Source: Patagioenas fasciata (lineage: Eukaryota > Chordata > Aves > Columbiformes > Columbidae). From it: a DNA stretch of 64,000 nucleotides. The DNA is taken from NCBI RefSeq assembly GCF_037038585.1, contig NC_092526.1:41179501-41243500 (forward strand), given 5' to 3'. Below are positions 32,834 to 42,982 of the stretch, in pieces; position 1 is the first letter of the stretch; every line of letters starts with the position of its first letter. The translations under genes were made by a program, and so were the position numbers. The notes under the pieces were generated by a model. It saw only the letters and a program-made list of their open reading frames with translations, was not told the DNA's origin and searched no databases.

Positions 32834-34329
32834 GATATCAGTGAGTTCTGACATTCCTTTCATAGCAAATGGCAAACACCGTAAAGCTGCTAAAAGACAA
32901 AATTAACTATCCCAGGGAAGAAACAGCGTTATCTCACTATGCTCATAGGAAATCTAAACAAAAGACTGTACTGGCTGTGAAGGAGAGTGATTCAAAATGC
33001 ATGAAGAAAATTAACTCAATTTCAGTAGAAACAGCTTGTTTCCTCAGGCTCCACTTCACCAGGCTAAAGAAGTTTGGGTCTCTCAACATCTCCACACATG
33101 ACCCAGACTTTCTCTGGCCACACGACAGCTCCTACCCGTTTCTTCAGAATGGGGAACCTCACACTGGGACACACCGCTCCAACTGTGACCACACCAGTGC
33201 TGAGTCAAGATGGGCAATAACTGCCCTTGTCTGGGTGGCCATGCTCCTCCCAGTGCAGCCTAATGTGCTCATGGACATATTCCTGCTTAGCACCACTGAG
33301 AACTGGCTGAACATCCAAGCTCAGAGGGTTGTGACCAGTGGCACAAAGCCCAGCAGGAGGTACCATGAGGAGCACTGAAGGACACCATATCCCCACTCAA
33401 CACCTCCTCCCCTCTTGGGTCCATGGAACCATCTCAGTGATAATGGGAAGATCATGCTGCCTCTCTGCCTTTGGCACTTTTGCTTTCTCTTGCTGGGATC
33501 AGCCTGTATGGGGTGGAGGAGATGGGGTCTGGAATGAGGGTCCAGGAGCAGTTTCTCCTGGTTGTTCATGCAGCAACAAGCTGTGCTGGATATTTGGAGA
33601 GAGGAACTCTTCCTAAGGGCCTCCAATGGGTATGGGGATGGTCTACAGTGCATGCTGCCTTTTCTGGTGGAGATCACAGAGGTTGCCAGCCCTTTAGAGG
33701 ACCTAGGACAGTCCTTGTCCTTCCTCTGGTCACAGCTGGACTCCAGTTCTCCAGCTCGGCCCCAGCTCAGGAACCTTGTCCAGAGGTGACTTTTGGGGTA
33801 AGGTCGACAAGAGGGGTGCATAAGTTTGTCTTAAGGACATGTGATGAGCACCAGGACTGAAGTACCAGAGCAAAAGGATGTGGCTTCTGGGGGAATACTT
33901 TTTTCAGTACAAGTCCTGATACAGAGTCCCAGACTTGCTTTCCATGCCACCCTTCACGAGGGATGATGAACTAAGAGTTGGCAAGTGGGAGACACCAATC
34001 CTTCTCCAGCTACTTCCCAGTCCTGGTGAAGCACCAGGACAGCAAGGACTTCTGCCCCTCCACCCTAAACTCTGGGCATTTTCTTGGGGCAGCTGAACAC
34101 CAGCACTTTTTTCTCCAGGACAATTTCCAGCCCAGGTCAGCTCCTGTCTGATCTCCCCCATCCCTCTGATCTGCTCTGGTGCTCCTGGCCCCTTCCCTGT
34201 GCTCCCCACAGGGCCCCAACCTGGCACTGATGCTCTACAGAGCAGGTTGGCTGTAGAACCATGGGGTGACTCCACACTGGTTGTTCTGCTTACTGAGGGA
34301 CACAGATTCAACTGGATGGGCTGCACTGT

Positions 34330-35420
34330 CACTGAGCTCTTTCCCAGCAGTCTATAGTTCTGGAATGTGTTTCTTGGGACTCATTCGGTTTTCCACTCAT
34401 TTCAGTTCAACAGTCCTTTCCATGTCCTTCAGAGTCAGGATCTGTCCCTTTTACACAGAGGTAGGAGTCACAGTGTCCCTCTGGCCTCCTGTTGCCACTC
34501 CAAAGGGAAGGGAGGCACCTCAGCCCTGCAGTGTGTCACCCTGCTCTGCACTCATCTGAGATGTCCCACATCATGAGGAATGGACACGGGGACCTCAGTT
34601 CAAGGAAGAAGATCCAGTGGGTGGTTTCCCATGGGCTGTTACTCCCAAAGTGAAGTGACCTCGAGACATGGTCTGTCCCACAGGCCTTCATGGAACCTCC
34701 AGGAACAGCTGATGGTGTTTGTGCTCACTTGGTTCGTCTCACCTCACATACAGGATGTGCATGCTCACATCTCATCTGTACAATGCAGACATGGATTTCT
34801 GACCTACTCACTCAGGAACAAATTTTCCAAGCTGGTGTGACAGCCCAGTGCTCGAAATGGTGGTTGTGAGGGGCCACACCATGACGCTGCCCTGGGGCAG
34901 CTTCCGTGGGGTGTCCAGTGCACATGAGCACAGCCCAGACCCTGCTCTGCTGGTCCTGCAGGTCTCTGGCAGGAGGCCTGGCTGTGAGCGGACACTGCTG
35001 TGTGCCAGCCCTGCACAAATACACTGTTCAGCGGTACCCTTGTGTATCATCTGTGAGTCACTTTCTTGGACATGTTCTTGAGAGAATCTTTGTAGGAAGA
35101 CCTAAACCTTCAGGCCCTGGTCTGACAATATCACCTTTCTTTCTGGAAAGGCTGCAGTCACAGGACTGACACACAGCAGGACGGTGACCAAGCTGCCAGA
35201 GCACTCAGGCCTTGCACCAACACGTGGCATCGGAAGGAGAGTATGGGCATGGAACAAGCACTGGTGCTCCCTGGCAGTGTTGCCATGCTGAAATCCTTCT
35301 CCCTCCACCAATGCAAACAGGAACAGCTCAAAAAAATGCTTTGGAGGAAGGATCTTAGTTGCTGCAGGGCGGTTTATTTTAGTTAAACACACAGTAAGCA
35401 TAGATCCTTATTTGTACAAC
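34330..35420. repeat. Blocks A (part), B and C, third copy
   Basis: Direct, shortened copies of 1,830-2,970, ending in block C next to the 3' end of the OR pseudogene. This is the same arrangement, seen in reverse, as the intact OR followed by inverted C-B-A. No gene is present. Confidence 0.75.
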
Positions 35421-35552
35421 CACTCAGTTGGAAAAGAATATTATCACAATTGAAAAACCACACATCAACCACCACAAAAAACAAACCAAAACAAAATCCA
35501 AACAACTGACCTCCAATGAGTTCCATGATAAGTGTCGTGAAGAAGAAGAGGG

Positions 35553-36474
35553 TCAGTTTATTTTTTCAGAAAAGTATCCAGTGATCAGTTTCCTTATGGC
35601 ATTCTTGATCTCCTGGTTCCTCATGCTTTAGATGAGGGGGTTCACAACAGGAGGCACCACTGAGTACAGAACTGCCAGCACTATGTCCATGGATGGGGAG
35701 GAGATAGAGCGGGGCTTCAATGAGGAAAACATGCCAGTGTCAATAAACAGAGAGATCACAACCACATCAGGGAGACAGGTGGAAAAGGCTTTGTGCCACC
35801 CCTGCTCAGAGGGGATCCTCAGACAGCCCTCAAGATCTGCACATAGGACAGCACGATGAAAACAAAACAGCTGAATACTACTAAGAAACTAAACACAAGA
35901 AGCCAAACTTCCCTGAGATAGGTGTCTGAGCAGGAGAACTTGAGGATCTGGGGGATTTCACAGAAGAACTGGCCCAGGGCATTGCCCTTGCACAGTGGCA
36001 GTGTGCAGCAGAGCATGGAGAAACCCAGTGGCCCAGGCAGCTGCTGCCATGTGGACACAAGCTCTGCTGCCCAGGAGGGTCCCATAGTGCAGGGGTTTGC
36101 AGATGGCAATGTAGCGGTCGTAGGACATGATGGTGAGGAGGGAACATTCTGCTGTAGCATAGAAAAAGAAAAAAAAAGACCTGTGCAGCACATCCTGCAT
36201 AGGAGATGTTTCTGGTGTCCCAGAGGGAATTGACCATGGACTTAGGGAGAGTGGTGGAGATGCAACCCATGTCGAGGAGGGAGAGGTTGAGCAGGAAGAA
36301 GTACATGGGTGTGTGGAGGTGCTGGTCACAGGCTATGGTGGTGATGATGAGGCCGTTGCCCAGCAGGGCAGCCAGCTAGATGCCCAGGAAGAGCCAGAAG
36401 TGCAAGAGCTGCAGCTCCCGTGTGTCTGTGAATGGCAGTAGGAGGAAATGGGTGATGGAGCTGCTGTTGGACAA
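35553..36474 (-). pseudogene. Olfactory receptor pseudogene, family 14-like
   Basis: This minus-strand relative of the intact OR at 8,611 keeps readable GN, HTPMYFFLLN, MSYDRYIAICKPLHY, FFCEIP and KAFSTCLP segments. At least six lesions are visible. The start codon is TTG at 36,474-36,472. A TAG replaces a TM1 tyrosine (36,376-36,378). A frameshift lies in the T-tract of TM3 (about 36,164-36,178). About 17 bp are missing in the second extracellular loop near 36,005. One base is lost at the end of TM5 near 35,825. A stop replaces the tyrosine of the TM7 PLIYS motif near 35,631. Homology to OR ends exactly at the start codon, where the palindrome arm begins. It cannot encode a receptor. Confidence 0.95.
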
Positions 36475-36670
36475 CCTTTATTGCATCCCAAGGAATATCT
36501 GACAGCATTTGTGTTCCCTTGGGTTCATGTCCCCATATGCACACAGTGGACATGCACATCATGTATGTGTTTACATTTCATTTATAAAATGAAAACACGG
36601 ACTTTTGACCAAGTATTTCATAGAATCATGGAATGTCCTGAGTTGGAAGGGGCACACAATGATCATCGAG

Positions 36671-37007
36671 TGTGGGGGACTACAGTGGGTCCGTGGATTC
36701 CCTGACAGAGGGCATGGGACAGAAATTAGCCTTGAAGATATGAAGGCCTACCCATGAGAAAGATGGGAGTAAAGGAGTATCCGGAGGTATTAAGGATGTA
36801 CCCGTGAGAGAGAAGGGAGTAGAAGAGTAACACTGATGATAGCAAAATTAGCCAATGAGATGTTACTGCTGTAACTTGTAACCAATAGTGAAGAGACACA
36901 TGAATTGGTAAAACTGTATAAAAATGCACTTGTGGCGATAAATGGCATCTACTACTTTCATCCTGGAAGAACTTGGTCCATGTCGTTTGTCCGTCTCAAC
37001 CACAACA
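36671..37007 (+). repeat. 5' LTR of the left class II provirus
   Basis: 337 bp with TGTG...AACA ends. A TATAAAAA box lies at 36,917-36,924 and a degenerate poly(A) signal GATAAA at 36,937-36,942. The inner 3' LTR of the right copy has AATAAA at that position. The short distance between TATA and poly(A) signal, and the LTR length, match alpharetroviral LTRs. It is identical to the right-arm 5' LTR by eye. Confidence 0.9.
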
Positions 37008-37009
37008 TA

Positions 37010-37027
37010 TGGTGACCCCGACGTGAT
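37010..37027 (+). other. Primer-binding site, tRNA-Trp type
   Basis: TGGTGACCCCGACGTGAT lies 2 bp inside the LTR. It is complementary to the 3' end of tRNA-Trp, the primer used by alpharetroviruses. The mirrored site on the right arm is at 57,182-57,199 (minus). Confidence 0.9.
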
Positions 37028-37318
37028 CCTGCCTGAAGAGGATCTCGCATGAAGAGGAGACAGCGTGAAGCTGTGACAACCAAAGGAGAGCTGTGGAGAC
37101 GGAGCCCGGTACAGCTGATAGAGCAGCCGAGAAGAGCTGCCGAAGATCCGGGTCATTGAAAAGACACCTCGCTAAGGAGTAGGTGAGCTACCGGGAACAG
37201 GAGGGGGTGGAACTTATCTAAAGAAGAGGGTATTGTATTATCTACATGAAAGTTGCTTCTGAAGAAGCAGGGTATTAGCCCTCTCGAACTGACTTTACGA
37301 AGGAAGGGCTGTGTTACT

Positions 37319-38466
37319 ATGGGGCAAAGCACTAGTGAAAGATGCAAAGAAACAACTGAACTGTTAACAACATGTCAGTTTTTGCTAGAGACTTTGAGAG
37401 GATTAAAAGAGCAACGGAAACATGCAGAGACAGCAGGGAGGGTTGGTCTTCCTGGCTCTCCTGGGCCAGATTCGGAGGAAAAGGCGAGATTAAGTACTAC
37501 TCCGACCCGCCCTGTTACTAAAGGTTCGTCAGCACCGCCCAAGTCCATATTATCTGATACGGATAAGGATCCGCAACACTTTCATGGAAAGTTAAAAGGA
37601 ATAGAGGAGGAGTGTACGTATGTGTAGCCCCAAGATCAGATAAAAGCTATGAAAGACTCACATGAAAAAACAGCGTTGGGTTATATACGATCTCGGGAGG
37701 GGCCCCCGGAGCACCGGTCAGAGCAGTGCATTCAACCGATTGCTCCACTGTCATCAATCACGGCTCAAACGTCTGCTCCACCATCATCAATCGCGGTTCC
37801 ACCGTCTGTGTCACCGCCATTGATCACAGTTCAACCTTCTGTCCCGCCGCTATCAGTCGCAGAAGGAAAAAGTGGACATTTTTTTTTTCCTATCCCCCCT
37901 TGCCTGGAGATTTAGGTGGGGAAGATCCTCCCGTGGTGAGCCAGACTGAGCCAAATAACGTAATTTCTATAAATTTGTGTCCCCCCAGCCTGCCCCCACC
38001 CCCCTCCCACGCTGCTGCAGAGCAAATTCCTGAGGGGGGGGGGTAGAGTCTCAGAGCATAAACCGAACTTACCAAAAAGCTGGGATTTACCCCCCAACTC
38101 TTGGAAGAGACACTAATTGACATACCACAATTACAGGCACGATAAATTCCTGAAATCCTGAGGCAGTCAAGAGACCTCGCATATCAAGCTATGATAAAGG
38201 TGCCTGAAACTGACAAAGCAGCCAAATCATTTGCAACTATTAATCAGGGTCCCAATGAGAATTACATGCAATTTATTGACCATCTTCTAGAGGCCATCAA
38301 TAAGCAGGTTGAAAACTTAGAAGCTAAGGAAGCACTGGTGTTGAAATTCGCAGTAGAGAATGCTAATGTTCGCTATCAACATGTTATCGCGAGTTTTACA
38401 GTACATTATCTGTTTCTGTGTATGGACTCTCTGAAAATCAAGCAGCTTGTCGGGACTGTGAGTTAA
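37319..38466 (+). pseudogene. Class II Gag: matrix and partial capsid
   Basis: Gag is the structural polyprotein. The frame starts at ATG 37,319 with MGQSTS, where glycine 2 is a possible myristoylation site. It runs to a TAG at 37,625, continues in the same frame through a proline/serine-rich region to 37,915, and is then frameshifted. Capsid sequence returns at 38,191-38,466, including QGPNENYMQFIDHL. This matches the major homology region pattern (QG..E....F...L) that lies in the capsid C-terminal domain. Nucleocapsid zinc knuckles are not found: the sequence leaves the capsid at about 38,400 and enters unrelated retroviral DNA. The mirror copy is at 55,743-56,890. Confidence 0.8.
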
Positions 38467-38609
38467 TTGTTTCACTGGTTGTTGTTAGAATTGTTTCTTT
38501 GTGGTATAAGTGCGCCGTCAAACCTTCTCCCCACTTTTCCCACTTGCGCTGCAAGCAGCCCTGTGCTTTCCCCCCCTCCCTCCCTCTTCTCGTAGTTTCT
38601 ACTTACGAG

Positions 38610-38981
38610 ATGGGGTCAGGAATGACTGTTTTCAGTCGTGTTCATAAGAAATCGGTATTGGGAGGTGCTTTAGAACATAGGAAAGCACTTGGAAATATGA
38701 GGAAGGAAGATCTTGTGAAATATTGTAATTAATGGTGGCTGCTGTGTAAGTTTGATGATTGGGAAAAGTGTCCGGAGAATAGAACCTTGAAGTATAACTT
38801 TTTGTTGTTTCTAAAGCGAGAAGAGCAGGACAAAAATAAAACTCTACAAGAGATCATTGAATCATTTCAGACAGTTTTACAGCTGGAATGGTTTGAACTT
38901 CAACAAGCTGAGAGAGAGTTAACTGATAACACACAGGTCACAGTAAACTTGCTGAAGTCTGCAAGACGCTTTCTTCATTAA
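38610..38981 (+). pseudogene. Gammaretrovirus-like Gag matrix embedded in the class II provirus
   Basis: A frame from ATG 38,610 begins MGSGMTVFSR and continues with RKEDLVKYCN. A TAA (38,730) follows, then in the same frame WWLLCKFDDWEKCPENRTL, ending at 38,981. The spacing of K-DLVKYC..WW and the W-EKCPENRTL segment resembles gammaretroviral matrix, a different class from the surrounding LTR and capsid. This is the first sign that the interior is a class I/class II mosaic. The right-arm copy is at 55,228-55,599. Confidence 0.6.
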
Positions 38982-39126
38982 CCTGTTTTCTTTGTGGGTA
39001 TCTGTTTAAGCAAGTTGCAGTTTTAGTAGGCTTTTGTTGTGTGGTCCAGTGATTTCACACACTGTTAAATAATGAGAATGAGACTCAAAATGTGCGTTTT
39101 GTGATAATACAGAAGATCATGAGTAA

Positions 39127-39468
39127 TTTCGTTCTTTCCTGCGTGAATGTGATGGTAAAATTTTGTGTGTAGTAGCTGTTATTTTTCTTTCTAGCATGCT
39201 AGCTTTATTCCGGCATTCAGACTTGCACAACTCTGTGATGGGCTGTGTTTCATCACTATGTACTAAATTTGGCTCTTGTGTATGCACACCAATTAAAGAA
39301 CCCTGTTTTTGGGATAACAGTTGTAGCACCCCAGATGACACACTGATAAAAGCCTTGCCCGGTCCAGCTTGCTGCAGCGGCGGGGGGCGGGTGCTGATGG
39401 GGCTTCAGCGGGCACTGACCTGTTTTGTCAGGGAGACCCAGCAGCACCGCTACCTGGCTGAGCAGTAA
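39127..39468 (+). pseudogene. Cysteine-rich open stretch with hydrophobic start, unassigned
   Basis: An open frame without a good ATG has a hydrophobic run (VVAVIFLSSMLALF) followed by seven closely spaced cysteines (GCVSSLCTKFGSCVCTPI, then CFWDNSC). It could be a decayed env N-terminus with a signal peptide. The last ~110 bp (39,355-39,465) are much more GC-rich than the rest of the provirus and end in GCA/GTAAGTGG, a splice-donor-like sequence. I cannot name the source. The mirror copy is at 54,741-55,082. Confidence 0.3.
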
Positions 39469-39599
39469 GTGGTTCAAAGGTGCAATGCTAAAATCAAGAT
39501 ATTGTCTTGAATAAGTGTAACTCTGATCTATCTACATATTTGAACTTGGTATTTGATTTTCATGTCTGAGCTCAGTATTTTTATTTGCATATTTATATG

Positions 39600-40180
39600 T
39601 GGTACCAAAAGAATTTTGTTCGGGGAGATAATTACAAAATGGGAACCGGTTCCACTGCTAAAATTCCACCTTGTTCCCCCTTAGGATGCATCCTTCCGCA
39701 TTAGAGTAATTGCTTATATTGTTATCTAGTAATTTTGAGACCAGAAAAGAATTTAAATTGTTAAACTCTGCTTTGCCAAAAAAAAAAAAAAAAAAAAAAA
39801 AGACAAGCACTTAAATGGTATGATGGATGTGAACTTGGTATTGTATGAAGTTGTATTTAAAAGTTGCTAGAATATGAACTGATTTGGATGTAAGGAAATG
39901 GAATAATGGATTGATGTTTAATATGCTGGTTTTTGACATCTGTAACTTGTAAAAGGTGAATGGGGCTGAGGAATGTAACTATTGCTGAGCTACTTGGAAT
40001 TGCATATGAAGTGTATTGTGGTTGGAATGAAACGGGAAAACAAAAAAGCAAAATATCCCAGGCCTGTGTCGAGCTGCGAGGAGTTTGCCAGAGCCTCCTA
40101 CTTCATACCAGCGGTTACACCAGCTGCGTGGCCTTGGTACAGCTGAACTGCAAAAAAAAAAAAAAAAAAAAAGGAAAAAC
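39600..40180 (+). repeat. Non-coding module shared with the class I provirus
   Basis: Homologous to 21,000-21,400 plus 24,225-24,560. It contains the palindrome GGAACCGGTTCC (39,642-39,653), an A-run at 39,779-39,801 and an A-run at 40,151-40,171. No open frame crosses it. Confidence 0.75.
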
Positions 40181-40855
40181 CTGTTTTCCCGCTTTACTCC
40201 CCCCACTCTGTCTTTTATTTTCCCTGGAGTATTGTCACTCATCCTTGTTGTGGCACTGTGTTGCTTCTCGGCTTTGAATCAGGGGTTGTTGGTGTTGTTT
40301 CTTTTTGCTTCTGTCTTGTTTCCTAGGTTTTGGCACATCTGAGGAAAGAGCTCATCATTTTCCCTCCTTGCTGAAGTCAGTCTTTTCACACTGGTCAGCT
40401 TTTGGGGGTCAGAGTGCTCAGTGCTTCTCTGGGTCAGACTGGTACTGATTTGGGTGTGGAGTGGAGCCAGGCTGGTTTGATGTGGAGTTCAAACTGATTT
40501 GTTTTCATGCCGAGCTGGATGTCTTGCCATCTCAGATGGGGGTGAGAGGGAGGTTTTATTCCCCCCCGCGCCCCTCCCCTAAGCAATGTTACTGCTAGAG
40601 ACCTGTAATACTGCATGAAGGAGTCTGAGGGTGAAATTTAAAGGCATCACCAGTGGATCCATAGTTCTAGTGAAGCTGGGAAATTAAACAAAAATATTAT
40701 ATATATATATGTATATATATAGACTCATTCTGTGGTAACTGGTTGTAAGAGACTTCTTAGTAAATTCACTGTGCTAGTTTTTGAGGTCATGGGATAAAAC
40801 GAAAGGAAAAGTGTTTTTTGAGACTAATAGAATGCCAAATTTGGAACAAAGTTTT

Positions 40856-40960
40856 AATACATGAATTCTTGTATTTGCCAGAAAGCCCTGTACCTCTCTT
40901 CGGTCAAGATCTGTTAAGTAAATTGTAAGCTGAAATAACATTTTCTGAGAATTCTGTTTA
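40856..40960 (+). pseudogene. Gammaretrovirus-like protease C-terminus remnant
   Basis: A short plus-strand reading includes LYLPESPVPLFGQDLLSKL, the flap-end and C-terminal helix region of a gammaretroviral protease. It is followed by stops. With the matrix remnant at 38,610 it supports a block of class I gag-pro sequence inside a class II provirus. The mirror is at 53,248-53,352 (minus). Confidence 0.5.
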
Positions 40961-41589
40961 GTTACATGTCCTACAAGAAGCTGCTTGGATGGTGCAGATC
41001 TACTTGTGCAAGTGAAAAATCTCCTAGGAAATTTTGAATGCCGTATTTCCACTAATATTAAGAACCAATGTTTCGATAAAGCAAACACTGCACTGATAGA
41101 TCTGAAACAGGACTTCGATCCGGTAAGGGAAAACAATATCCAATAAATATGACAGCCAAAATGGAGTTAGAGATTTTGAGGAATAAATTTATGACAACCT
41201 TACAGGCTGACTGCATTCGATTGGACTTGCAGATTTATCTGTTTATAGCTACAACATAGAAAAAACCTGTGGCTCTTGTGGGACAGTATGATGAGATTGC
41301 TAACAGACTGATATACTGATTGTTACTCTGATCAAGAAAAGCAGGGAATGAATTTAAGTCTCAATAGGCCATGATCCTTTTGTCCTACATGTACCATTTG
41401 TGAAGTTTAATTTTGATTTTTTTTTTTATTTGCAATCTATGTCTTTGTAAATTGCACTAACTGATTTTCTTAACGGAACAGCTTTTGGCATGCATAAATG
41501 TAAAATGTAAATTGCTCAGAACCTGCAATTCTTTAACATCAGGTCATAGGCCATACTTGTATCTGGTCTGATTCTACATACTTGCACAG

Positions 41590-42195
41590 TTTTTGTTGAT
41601 GGTTCTGGGAAGTCTCATAAAGCTGTAGTGGTTTGGTGTGAAGATAACAATCGGCATCATTCTGTAAAAATTATTGAAGGTTCAACCCAATTAGTAGAAC
41701 TTGGCGCAGCTTTACATTACTTAGAGCTTTTTAAGGAGGAACCTCTCAATTTGATTTGTGATTCTGAGTACGTAGTCAAGGTCCAACGTACATATCTGAT
41801 TCTGAACTGTGTTTTTGTTTTTTTCTTTACTTTTTTTTTTTTTTTTTAAAAAAAAGGGGGAGAAGTAGGGAAAACACCACAAAACCAATTGTCAAAAGCA
41901 CTGTATGTGATGAAACACTTTGCAAGTATGACCCAAAAACATGCTAAATCAGAAAGAACCTACATTAGTTGTGGTCAAATCACTAGTTAATGGTCAATGG
42001 AAAAGAACACATCAATTGATAACCTGGGGGAGAGGCTATGCTTGTGTCCTTACAGATCAAGGGCCGCAATGGTTGCCAACATGAAATGTGAAATCTGTGT
42101 TATCTTCCTGACAATGACTGCTGCATCTGCTGTGCTTTGGATGCCTGCACAGACAAAGACTAACGCGGATTTCTTTAGCCAACATGACTGGCCAG
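41590..42195 (+). pseudogene. Class II RNase H, integrase C-terminus and env start
   Basis: From 41,590 an RNase H remnant reads TVFVDGSGKS, then STQLVELGAALHYL and LICDSEYVVKVQ, carrying the first three acidic positions, before a T-tract at about 41,830. From 41,945 the end of integrase is readable (VKSLVNGQWKRTHQLITWGRGYA). Overlapping its end, an env leader begins at 42,082 (MKCEICVIFLTMTAAS), a plausible signal peptide. At 42,195 the left copy jumps to the LTR end; the right copy continues into env. The integrase core and RT are missing in both copies. Confidence 0.7.
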
Positions 42196-42217
42196 TTTGT
42201 CCATCTCAACCACGACA

Positions 42218-42982
42218 AACAAGTCCAACTCCTGTCCCTGCACAGGACACCCCACAGTTCACACCGTGTGTCTGAGAAGGTTGTCCAGTCTCTTCTTGAA
42301 CACTGTCAGGTTGGAACCGTGACACCTCCCTGGGGAGCCTGTTCCAGTCTCCAGGACCCTCTGGGTGAAGAACCTTTTCCTCATGTGCAACCTGACCCTC
42401 CCCTGGCACATCTTCCTGACATTCCCTTGGGTTCTGTCATTGGTCCCCAGAGAGAAGAGATAAGTACCTTCCCTTCCTTCTCCCATTGTGAGAATGTGGT
42501 AGCCACCATGAGGTCTCCTTTTAGTCTTTTCTTCAGCCCTGATGCTGAGAAACCCCTTGGTTTGCTTTCTAAAGCAGAAAGGATAAGCCATGACCTCCAG
42601 GCTCTTTCCTTGCAGGCTGCAGACACCCGTCTCGCTTCCCCACCTGCTCTCACCCCAGCATTTCTGCACCTTCACTGATGTGTCTGCACCCTCACTGGCT
42701 GCTCTTTGGAACACAAACCATGGGCTGATCCAGCTCCCTCTGGCTGACCTCTTGCACCACAGCACTGCCCTTCCACTGACATTTCTTCCTCCTCATATCC
42801 AGTCCTCACCTTCCAAGTTGCACTTTCTGATTTCTTTTCCCTCTTCTGCTTTTTCCTATTATCAAGGAAAGCTCAACCATCTCAGAAACTGCCCTTCATG
42901 CAGGGAAACCAATCCGTTAGGCTTCTTGAAGTCTTTTACCTGACCAGAGAGAAGTAACCTCACTGTGATCTCCTAAATCCCA
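42218..42982. repeat. Block D, inverted copy, first part
   Basis: Reverse complement of about 13,230 to 12,165, including the CR1 end (42,218-42,560, minus). It continues, after the ERV-L insertion, at 48,667. Confidence 0.85.

Larger units (their letters stand above)
28986..34300. repeat. Block F, first copy
   Basis: It is directly duplicated at 59,546-64,000. It contains T/G-rich runs (29,695-29,780), the TATCC array, a 51-bp tandem duplication and a 450-bp tandem duplication, the last three expanded in this copy only. Hydrophobic frames here (for example 31,808-32,174 and 32,397-32,661, minus) overlap in all phases and show no family motif. I find no supportable gene. Confidence 0.7.
36475..42195 (+). 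repeat. Left arm of a giant inverted repeat
   Basis: The arm pairs with 52,012-57,734 read in reverse; paired coordinates sum to 94,207-94,209 along its whole length. It contains 196 bp of block E/D sequence with a CR1 3' end, then the provirus from its 5' LTR to the env start. Open frames across the first 5 kb translate identically in both arms. The few indels are in homopolymers. Confidence 0.95.
36671..42217 (+). mobile_element. Class II (alpharetrovirus-like) provirus, left copy, 3'-deleted
   Basis: It has a full 5' LTR, a tRNA-Trp primer-binding site, gag remnants, a mosaic middle, RNase H and integrase remnants, and the start of env. A deletion then joins env directly to the last 23 bp of the 3' LTR (42,195-42,217). 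Host CR1 sequence flanks both sides: ATCATCGAG before and AACAAGTCCAACTCC after. These rejoin the empty site seen in block D copies and suggest a 6-bp target duplication (ATCGAG/AACAAG, two mismatches). Many stops; not functional. Confidence 0.88.
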
